Part shown: piece after piece, positions 25,733 through 32,060 of the stretch
Layout: every line of letters starts with the position of its first letter
How positions within the stretch are numbered: position 1 is the first letter of the stretch
Source: an uncultured Bacteroidota bacterium
Lineage (GTDB): Bacteria > Bacteroidota > Bacteroidia > UKL13-3
Assembly: GCA_903883965.1 (NCBI GenBank)
Contig: CAISCU010000036.1
Location: 1 to 32,060 of the forward strand
Direction: 5' to 3'
Length of the DNA: 32,060 nt
Position numbers and translations under genes: made by a program
Notes under the pieces: generated by a model
Seen by the model: only the letters and a program-made list of their open reading frames with translations
Database searches by the model: none
What the model was told of the DNA's origin: nothing

Positions 25733-26914
25733 ATGAAAATTAAGCGTATTGCAGAAGCAAAAGTGGAAAAACTATTAAAGCAGTTTCCAGCTGTCGGACT
25801 TGTTGGGCCTCGCCAATGTGGGAAAACAACCATTGCTCTTACTATTCAAAAGCAGTTAAATGCAAAAGCAGATTATTTTGATTTGGAGAGCCCCGCTGAT
25901 TTAAGGAAGTTTAATGACATAGAATTTTTTCTTTCACAACATCAAGATGCTAATTTGATTATTGATGAAGTACAACGATTACCCGAATTGTTTCCAGTTT
26001 TGAGGTCTGTTATTGATAAGAAAAAAAAAGCAGGTAGATTTTTGTTACTAGGTTCTGCTACTCCCGAAATGGTTAAAGGAGCTTCGGAGTCATTAGCTGG
26101 TCGAATCTACTATATTGAAGCACATCCATTTAACATAGTAGAGTTACCACAAAAAAATAATACACTAAATAAACACTGGTTTAGAGGCGGTTTTCCTGAT
26201 TCTTATATGGCAAAAAATGAAGAGGCACAATTTCTTTGGATGGATGGTTTTGCACGAACTTTTGTTGAACGCGATTTAAATTCATTATTTGGCACTACTT
26301 TTTCACCACAAGTTATGTTTAGATTGTGGAGAATGTTGGCTCATCATCATGCTGGTATTTGGAATGCCAATTCATTTGCAAAAGGTTTAGACATTAGTCA
26401 AACCACCACAAATCGCTATCTCGATCATCTCGAAGGAGCTTATATGGTTAGAAAACTAATGCCCTTTCATGTCAATACCAAGAAGCGTCTTGTGAAAAGC
26501 CCTAAAGTGTACATTCGTGACACAGGCTTATTACACTACCTGTTAGACATCAACAACATAAAAACTTTATTCAATCATGCTGCAGTTGGCAATTCTTGGG
26601 AGGGTTATGTTATTGAACAAATTATTCAACTGTTACCCAGAACCATTCAACCCTACTACTATAGAACTCATGACGGTAGCGAGGTGGATTTAATTTTAGT
26701 AAAAGGTATAAAACCAATTGTGAGTATAGAAATTAAGTATTCAACCTCTCCATCAGTTTCTCGTGGATTGACAGAAAGTATTAAAGACTTAGGAACAAAA
26801 CAGAATTTTATGATTACACCTTCTTCCGATGAAGCTTACCTTATCAATAAACAAGTGCATGTAGTTGGACTCATGCCATTTTTAACCAATATTTTACCCA
26901 ATATTTTAAAATAA
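25733..26914 (+). CDS. AAA ATPase with C-terminal DUF4143 domain
   Basis: A 393-residue protein. Residues 20-150 form an AAA_14-type ATPase: Walker A GPRQCGKT at 25-32, Walker B LIIDEVQRLP at about 75-84, and a sensor-like LLLGSATP. The FNIVEL and GGFP segments that follow and a winged-helix-like region (about 215-250) are usual in the family. The C-terminal DUF4143 domain has a PD-(D/E)xK-like pattern (SEVDLIL then SIEIKYS). The biological role of these abundant proteins is unsettled. The ATG at 25733 is preferred to the TTG at 25694, which lies inside the promoter and repeat. The gene stands alone between two 32-bp repeats, as in a cassette. Confidence 0.92.
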   Translation: MKIKRIAEAKVEKLLKQFPAVGLVGPRQCGKTTIALTIQKQLNAKADYFDLESPADLRKFNDIEFFLSQHQDANLIIDEVQRLPELFPVLRSVIDKKKKAGRFLLLGSATPEMVKGASESLAGRIYYIEAHPFNIVELPQKNNTLNKHWFRGGFPDSYMAKNEEAQFLWMDGFARTFVERDLNSLFGTTFSPQVMFRLWRMLAHHHAGIWNANSFAKGLDISQTTTNRYLDHLEGAYMVRKLMPFHVNTKKRLVKSPKVYIRDTGLLHYLLDINNIKTLFNHAAVGNSWEGYVIEQIIQLLPRTIQPYYYRTHDGSEVDLILVKGIKPIVSIEIKYSTSPSVSRGLTESIKDLGTKQNFMITPSSDEAYLINKQVHVVGLMPFLTNILPNILK

Positions 26915-26926
26915 TTATTACCGTAA

Positions 26927-26958
26927 TTTGTCAGTTTGATTGACATTTTTCGGTATTA
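26927..26958. repeat. Right copy of the 32-bp repeat flanking the DUF4143 ATPase
   Basis: Matches 25685-25716 at 30 of 32 positions, 1242 bp downstream in the same orientation. The inverted arms are TTGTCA (26928-26933) and TGACA (26941-26945). A TTGACA starts at 26940 but no protein gene follows on the plus strand. The copy ends 4 bp before the stop codon of the convergent TIGR02757 gene. Confidence 0.85.
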
Positions 26959-26962
26959 ATAT

Positions 26963-27721
26963 TTATATACCATAAGGCATAATACTCAAGCCAAATAGCG
27001 CAAAATCATATTTAATGGGGTCATTTTTATCCAGTAATTTTAAACTTTCAGTTAGTTCTAGAGCTGCTTTCCAATCACTTTGCTCTCTTTTTAATAAGCC
27101 TAATTGAATTGCTGATCGTTGAACATGCAAATCCAAAGGGCATATCAATTGTGCGGGACTTATGTTTTTCCAAATGCCAAAATCTACCCCTTGCAAATCT
27201 TTTCTAACCATCCACCTCAAATACATATTGATGCGTTTGCATGCCGATTTTTGGAGTGGAGATGACAAATGTTTGCGGGTTCTTTGAGGTGCATCAGGCA
27301 ATGAAAAAAACAATTGGTAAAAGTTGATCAAGCCATTTTCAACGCTAATATCGGTTGGCTTTATAGCTTCAGAAAATGCAGTTTCTAATGATGGATATTG
27401 TTGGTACCAATGCTTCAAAAAATGAACAAAATACAGCAAATCGGTATCGTTGAATGTACGGTGTTTAAAGCCTACTAATTTTTTCAGGTCTGATTCTTGG
27501 TGATGCAAAATAAAAGCATGCGGAGCATGGTCCATGCGTGCCAATAATTCTTTGCTTTTTTGAATGATGGTTTTGCGTTGACCCCAAGCAAAAACAGCAG
27601 CAAACAAACCTGCAATTTCAATGTCTTGTTGTTGGGTAAACAAATGCGGAATGCAAATAGGGTCGTTTTCTATAAAAGCCCGCTGATTGTATTGTTTGAC
27701 TAATTTATTAAGTTTATTCAT
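26963..27721 (-). CDS. TIGR02757 family protein (DUF2400)
   Basis: A 252-residue protein of a family common in Bacteroidota and spirochaetes. Recognised by FAAVFAWGQRKTIIQKSKELL near residue 40, FKHRTFNDTDL, the CKRINMYLRWMVRKD helix and the late CPLDLHVQRSA motif. The last two recall helix-hairpin-helix DNA glycosylase folds, but I know no demonstrated activity. Helical throughout, no signal peptide. The stop codon lies just outside the right repeat of the ATPase cassette, so an insertion could have occurred directly behind this gene. It is divergent from the lipoprotein cluster, 41 bp away. Confidence 0.85.
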   Translation of the reverse strand: MNKLNKLVKQYNQRAFIENDPICIPHLFTQQQDIEIAGLFAAVFAWGQRKTIIQKSKELLARMDHAPHAFILHHQESDLKKLVGFKHRTFNDTDLLYFVHFLKHWYQQYPSLETAFSEAIKPTDISVENGLINFYQLFFSLPDAPQRTRKHLSSPLQKSACKRINMYLRWMVRKDLQGVDFGIWKNISPAQLICPLDLHVQRSAIQLGLLKREQSDWKAALELTESLKLLDKNDPIKYDFALFGLSIMPYGI

Positions 27722-27762
27722 AATTTAATGATTATTTTCGAATACATAAACACTATATTAAA

Positions 27763-28290
27763 ATGAAACAATTTAATCTACCAACTACCTTACTATTTCT
27801 TTTAGTAATTACAAATTGTAAAAAAGAAAATTCTAAATCTCTAAATGAAAGCAGTAACTATTTCAAAGATAGTATCACTGTATCACAATCGGACCCAAAA
27901 TGTATTATTACACCATTTACATTAGTATGTGATTTTATGAATACTCCAATAATAATCAATGATCCATCTGGATGTTTCTGCCCAGGACCTTGTTTAAATT
28001 GTATGAGAGAAGCAGTCATCACTCCAAATATTTCAAAATTCATAGATGCGTATGATAATGATTCACTTAAACAATATTTTTCAAACTCAAATTGGAGAGA
28101 AGTCTTTCCAAATAACACAGTAAATGATAATTTTGCTGAAAATATTATTAATGGATCATTTAGGTTTGTTAAAAAAAATGGTATAAACCAAAATTCAGGT
28201 CAAGATATTTATTTTGCAATACCATCGAATTTAAATGATACAAATTTTATGAGTAATGATGTAATAATTGCATTACCTGTCATTAAATAA
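27763..28290 (+). CDS. Hypothetical lipoprotein with CxCxxxCxxC motif
   Basis: A 175-residue lipoprotein: signal with LVITNC, the lipid cysteine being C19. Four further cysteines are tightly spaced at C71, C73, C77 and C80 (GCFCPGPCLNCM), and two more lie at C47 and C56. The rest is Asn/Ser-rich and has no recognised domain. The cluster could bind metal or form disulfides in the periplasm or at the surface. It is visibly more A+T-rich than its neighbours. It is the first of three same-strand lipoprotein genes, with 2 nt to the next. Confidence 0.75.
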   Translation: MKQFNLPTTLLFLLVITNCKKENSKSLNESSNYFKDSITVSQSDPKCIITPFTLVCDFMNTPIIINDPSGCFCPGPCLNCMREAVITPNISKFIDAYDNDSLKQYFSNSNWREVFPNNTVNDNFAENIINGSFRFVKKNGINQNSGQDIYFAIPSNLNDTNFMSNDVIIALPVIK

Positions 28291-28292
28291 AT

Positions 28293-29447
28293 ATGAGTAA
28301 ATTTTTAATTTTGGCCGTAATCACAATTTTTATATCTTGTGGTATTAATAGTAACAAGGAAAATAAAATAAGAGCAACAAGGACTTATTATATTGAGTTA
28401 CCATATATTAAAACAAAAAGTGCTGCTGCATTTTCTTCTGTTGATTTGGTTTACGACAAAAAATCTAACAAACCCATACTTGCTTATTTGCTCAAAGCAG
28501 ATAGTCAATTTTATTATGTAGATGTATTTTCTAAAAAAATTATCAAGAAAATAAACTTCAAATCTATGGCCAAGAAGCTGGGCTTGAATGCTTACTTTTC
28601 ACCCTTTTATATTGGCCTTGATTCAATTCTAATTTTATCTGAAAATGACAAAAATATTTACTTGATTCACAACAATAAAATAGAATTTCAAACCAGTGTT
28701 TATGCAAATGAATATAGTCCACAAAACTATGAGCCCCTTTCTTTGAGCCAATTCAATATTTTGTACAGCAACAATTGCATATATGTTGTTACTACCTACA
28801 ACGACATGGTGTTGAACAACATGCAAAACATTAAAAAGTATTTCAATCGCTTGCCAGAGTTGGGCATTTCCATTACAAACAAGCAGTATTTTAGATTGGG
28901 TAAATTCCCATCAAACTACCTCACAAATTTTTATTACGATTGTTACCCTATTCGGTGCATTAACAACCATAACGAATTGGTTTACTCTTTTAGAAACAAC
29001 GACACCTTATTTGTTTACAACAAACAAAAATTAGTAAAATTTGTGTCAGCTAAAAGCAAGTATGACAATGCCCCACATGCAACCATGCCCATTGATGCAG
29101 TTGACAAAATAAGCAAAGTAAAAGAATACAATTTGGCCGCGGCCAGGTATGAAAAAATTGTGTATGACCCTTTTAAAAATTGTTATTACAGGGTATTTAA
29201 ACCCAGTCAAAATTTCTTGAATGAGCAGAATCAGATCAAACAAAAAAAAGAACTAAACTGGGTATTGATGGTTTTAGATTCAAATTTAAATGTGCAAGCT
29301 GAACATTTATTTACCAAAGGGGAATACAATTACAAATGGATGCTTCCTACTCAAAATGGTTTGCTTGTTTCTAGTACTTGCGAAAGCTGCCAAAACAGAG
29401 ATTTACTAAAATTTACATTATTACAAACCCATGAAAGTCAACCATAA
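28293..29447 (+). CDS. DUF4221-like lipoprotein, predicted beta-propeller
   Basis: A 384-residue lipoprotein: signal with TIFISC, lipid cysteine C16. The body has repeated beta-strand blocks with aromatic endings. The segment LVYSFRNNDTLFVYN, followed by KIVYDPFKNCYYRVF and WVLMVLDSNLNVQAE, resembles DUF4221 proteins of Bacteroidota, which are predicted six-bladed propellers. A CxxC (C363, C366 in TCESCQNR) sits near the C-terminus. The function is unknown. It starts 2 nt after the Cys-rich lipoprotein gene and overlaps the next gene by 17 nt, so the three are one transcriptional unit. Confidence 0.75.
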   Translation: MSKFLILAVITIFISCGINSNKENKIRATRTYYIELPYIKTKSAAAFSSVDLVYDKKSNKPILAYLLKADSQFYYVDVFSKKIIKKINFKSMAKKLGLNAYFSPFYIGLDSILILSENDKNIYLIHNNKIEFQTSVYANEYSPQNYEPLSLSQFNILYSNNCIYVVTTYNDMVLNNMQNIKKYFNRLPELGISITNKQYFRLGKFPSNYLTNFYYDCYPIRCINNHNELVYSFRNNDTLFVYNKQKLVKFVSAKSKYDNAPHATMPIDAVDKISKVKEYNLAAARYEKIVYDPFKNCYYRVFKPSQNFLNEQNQIKQKKELNWVLMVLDSNLNVQAEHLFTKGEYNYKWMLPTQNGLLVSSTCESCQNRDLLKFTLLQTHESQP

Positions 29448-29880
29448 ACTAACCCTTATATTTTTGTTTGGCTTGTTGTTATTGGCCTGCCAAGAAACAG
29501 AACTTCAAACACAAACCAAAACATTCAGTAATTATTTAGCAACTAACAATACCGCAATTAAAAAGGATCATTTTTATATTTTAATTCCTTCAGGTTCTTG
29601 CAAAGGCTGTTCAAAAATAGCATTTGAAAAAATAACAAGCCTTTTAAAAATAAATCATATTATTAATATCACATTTATAACTAGCAACCAATTGTATTCG
29701 AAAGAGATCCCAAATAAATTATGTATTTACGATTCACTTAAAAATTTAGACCTTTTGAATTTACACCTTGGCAATTTAAATATCATTCATACAAAAGACT
29801 ATCAAATTCAAGCCAACATTGAAATTTCAAGCACCAATATGCCTATCATTGATAGTTTATTTGGGAAAGCATTTAACTAG
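29431..29880 (+). CDS. Small lipoprotein with CKGC motif, possibly thioredoxin-like
   Basis: A 149-residue lipoprotein: signal with LLLLAC, lipid cysteine C20. A hydrophobic strand (FYILIPSGS) leads directly into C57-K-G-C60 and a helix, the arrangement of a thioredoxin active site, followed by strand-rich sequence (INITFITSN). The domain would be short and no cis-proline is obvious, so a thioredoxin fold is only a suggestion. It overlaps the preceding propeller-like gene by 17 nt and ends 122 bp before the DPP III gene. Confidence 0.7.
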   Translation: MKVNHKLTLIFLFGLLLLACQETELQTQTKTFSNYLATNNTAIKKDHFYILIPSGSCKGCSKIAFEKITSLLKINHIINITFITSNQLYSKEIPNKLCIYDSLKNLDLLNLHLGNLNIIHTKDYQIQANIEISSTNMPIIDSLFGKAFN

Positions 29881-29894
29881 CAGAATTATACAAC

Positions 29895-29916
29895 TACTTT
29901 AAGCTATTTTAAAGTA
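29895..29916. repeat. Short inverted repeat downstream of the lipoprotein cluster
   Basis: TACTTTAA (29895-29902) and TTAAAGTA (29909-29916) are perfect reverse complements around a 6-nt loop. The stem is A+T-rich and not followed by a T tract, so it is at best a weak terminator or a protein-binding site. The rest of the 29881-30002 gap shows no gene. Confidence 0.35.
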
Positions 29917-30002
29917 AAGTACCCTGTTTTACCGCTTATTTCAATTTTGTTTTTATCAAACATTGTGTTTCATTTGAAATCCATTCTGAAACATTTAAAA
30001 TA

Positions 30003-32057
30003 ATGAAAATAAAACAATTCATGTTGATTACAACATTAAGTGCAGGAACATTGATGTACAGCTGTTCTTCTAACCAAAACAAAGAGCATGGCAATTCCGA
30101 TTTCGATGTCAATTGCGACCAGTTTGCAGATTTGCAGGTTCTCCGTTATGAGATTCCAGGTTTCAACGAGCTTACGCCCAAACAAAAAGAGTTGGCTTAC
30201 TATTTATACGAAGCTGCCAATGCAGGCCGTGATATGATTTACGACCAAAACAACAAAAACAATTTATTGGTGCGCAAAACCATTGAAGCTATTTTTGAAG
30301 CCAATGCGTCACACGAACAAAGCGAAGATTGGAAAAACTTTGAAATTTATGCCAAACGCTTTTTCTTCTCAAATGGCGTTCACCACCATTACTCAAACTT
30401 AAAATTTGTACCTGCTTGTAGCTATGATTTCTTTGCGGGTTTGGTAAAAAAATTAGACCCAAGCAAATTGCCTTTACAAGGAAAAAATGCGGATGAATTT
30501 TTAGCTATTATCAAGCCAATTGTGTTTGATGTTAATTTTGAAGCAAAGAAAGTAGATTTGGCGTCAGGCATTGACAATGTTGCTGCTTCAGCGAATAATT
30601 TCTATGAGGGTGTTACCCAAAAAGAAGTAGAAGATTATTACAATGCCCGCATTAAAAAAGACGATGCAGAACCTATTTCATGGGGATTGAACAGCAAAAT
30701 GACCAAGGTTGATGGCAAAGTAATTGAACAAGTTTGGAAAGTAGGCGGCATGTATTCAGCAGCCATTGAAAAAATTGTTTATTGGTTAGAAAAAGCTGTG
30801 ACTGTTGCTGAAAACGACAAACAGAAAAAAGCCCTTGAATTGTTAGTTGAATACTACAAAACTGGCGACTTAAAAAAATGGGACGAATACAATATTGCAT
30901 GGGTAAATGATACCGAAAGCAGATTAGATGTAGTCAATGGTTTTATTGAAGTATATGATGATGCCATAGGCAAACGCGCCAGTTTTGAATCGGTGGTTTC
31001 TATCAAAGACATGGAAGCAACCAAACGAATTGCTGCCATTGCCAAGGAAGCACAATGGTTCGAAGACAATTCACCTATTGCAACAGAACACAAAAAGAAA
31101 GAAGTAAAAGGCATTACTGCCAAAGTCATTACAGTCATTCAAGAAGCGGGTGCAAGTGCACAGTCAACCCCTATTGGCATTAACCTTCCAAATGCAAATT
31201 GGATTCGCCAAAAGCATGGTAGCAAATCGGTTTCATTAGGAAACATTGTGCATTCATACAATATTGTGGGTGCTAAAAGCCCTGTATTGAAAGAGTTTGC
31301 TGAAAACGAGGCACAAATTGCAAGAGCCAAAGAATATGGCGCATTGGCTGGAGATTTGCATACCGACATGCACGAAGTAATTGGACATGCCAGTGGCCAA
31401 ATTAACAAAGGTGTAGGAGACCCTGACCAAACCTTGAAAAATTATGCCAGCACATTGGAAGAAGCGCGCGCTGACTTAGTAGCCTTGTACTATGTGCTTG
31501 ACCAAAAATTGGTGGATATGGGTGTAATGCCTAGCTTGGATTGTGGCAAAGCAGAATACGATGGTTATATCATGAATGGTTTAATTACCCAATTGACCCG
31601 TTTAAACATTGGCGAAAACTTAGAAGAAGCGCACATGCGCAACCGTCAGTTGAATGCCAAATGGGCTTATGAAATGGGCAAAAAAGACAATGTCATTGAA
31701 TTTGTTAAACGTGACGGCAAAACCTTTGTTAAAGTAAACAACTACGAAAAACTTCGCGATTTGTTTGGCCAATTATTAAAAGAAATTCAACGCATTAAAT
31801 CTGAAGGCGATTACAAAGCTGCAACAGAATTGGTTGAAGGCTATGGTGTAAAAGTTGACCAAGAATTATTGAAAGAAGTAAAAGAGCGTTTCAACAAATT
31901 AAATGTTGCGCCATACAAAGGTTTTATTCAACCTAAGTTGGTACCTGTAATGGAAGGCGAAAACATGGTAGATGTAAAAGTTGAATACCCTTCTGATTTC
32001 TTGAAAAACCAATTGGAACAAGGCAAGAACTATGGCTTGCTTCCGGTAAAAAACTAA
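30003..32057 (+). CDS. Dipeptidyl peptidase III (M49) lipoprotein
   Basis: A 684-residue zinc peptidase that removes dipeptides from peptide N-termini. The M49 motifs are both present: H457-E458-V-I-G-H462 (HEXXGH) and E486-E-A-R-A-D (the EECRAE-type motif supplying the third zinc ligand). Helical N- and C-terminal lobes and length agree with bacterial DPP III enzymes. An N-terminal signal ending LMYSC makes it a probable lipoprotein in the periplasm or outer membrane, whereas eukaryotic DPP III is cytosolic. The gene is complete, its stop codon ending 3 bp before the window edge. Confidence 0.93.
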   Translation: MKIKQFMLITTLSAGTLMYSCSSNQNKEHGNSDFDVNCDQFADLQVLRYEIPGFNELTPKQKELAYYLYEAANAGRDMIYDQNNKNNLLVRKTIEAIFEANASHEQSEDWKNFEIYAKRFFFSNGVHHHYSNLKFVPACSYDFFAGLVKKLDPSKLPLQGKNADEFLAIIKPIVFDVNFEAKKVDLASGIDNVAASANNFYEGVTQKEVEDYYNARIKKDDAEPISWGLNSKMTKVDGKVIEQVWKVGGMYSAAIEKIVYWLEKAVTVAENDKQKKALELLVEYYKTGDLKKWDEYNIAWVNDTESRLDVVNGFIEVYDDAIGKRASFESVVSIKDMEATKRIAAIAKEAQWFEDNSPIATEHKKKEVKGITAKVITVIQEAGASAQSTPIGINLPNANWIRQKHGSKSVSLGNIVHSYNIVGAKSPVLKEFAENEAQIARAKEYGALAGDLHTDMHEVIGHASGQINKGVGDPDQTLKNYASTLEEARADLVALYYVLDQKLVDMGVMPSLDCGKAEYDGYIMNGLITQLTRLNIGENLEEAHMRNRQLNAKWAYEMGKKDNVIEFVKRDGKTFVKVNNYEKLRDLFGQLLKEIQRIKSEGDYKAATELVEGYGVKVDQELLKEVKERFNKLNVAPYKGFIQPKLVPVMEGENMVDVKVEYPSDFLKNQLEQGKNYGLLPVKN

Positions 32058-32060
32058 TTG

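Noticed and set aside
29895-29916. Rho-independent terminator after the lipoprotein cluster
   Set aside because: The 8-bp stem is A+T-rich and not followed by a T run; kept only as an inverted repeat.

Overview
The window comes from a Bacteroidota (Bacteroidetes) chromosome of roughly 38-40 percent G+C. Three things point there. The protein families are typical of the phylum: a TonB receptor with an N-terminal carboxypeptidase-like regulatory domain, DUF6029 with an Omp28-like lipoprotein, TIGR02757, DUF4221-like and LptC lipoproteins. Shine-Dalgarno sites are largely absent. Several starts are preceded by the phylum-specific -7 box TAnnTTTG. The genus cannot be read from the sequence. Genes are densely packed on both strands, and no rRNA, tRNA, CRISPR array or transposase is visible.

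Layout. 1-556 is a tandem array of six ~93-bp repeats, each a potential hairpin framing a 15-codon micro-ORF; a REP-like hairpin follows. 681-4926 holds an orphan LytTR response regulator, lpd (E3), a family-2 glycosyltransferase and odhB/sucB (E2). 5160-12337 holds a TonB-dependent receptor and then a tight rocD-fhs-aldehyde dehydrogenase operon. 12334-15813 (minus) is birA-coaX-OMP-lptC followed by an unlisted 55-residue membrane protein; the first three junctions share the same 8-nt start/stop overlap. 15859-19589 (plus) is rsfS with a histone-like lysine tail, a DUF6029 barrel, an Omp28-like CxxC lipoprotein and a DUF1684 lipoprotein. 19586-21420 (minus) is a gmhB-type phosphatase and an APC transporter, divergent from a polyprenol-phosphate mannosyltransferase-like gene at 21579. 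22322-25498 (minus) is an M61 peptidase, an Fnr-like regulator, a patatin and a 52-codon C-terminal remnant of a TauE/SafE-type membrane protein. 25685-26958 is a lone AAA/DUF4143 ATPase bracketed by near-identical 32-bp repeats. 26963-27721 is TIGR02757, 27763-29880 a three-lipoprotein cluster with CxxC-type motifs, and 30003-32057 a lipoprotein dipeptidyl peptidase III.

Functional themes. Much of the window is housekeeping: 2-oxoacid dehydrogenase subunits, biotin and CoA synthesis, one-carbon and ornithine metabolism, envelope LPS export. The accessory or unexplained parts are the repeat array, the repeat-bracketed ATPase cassette, the TauE/SafE remnant beside an Fnr-like gene, and the Cys-motif lipoprotein trio. 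These are the best candidates for something undescribed.
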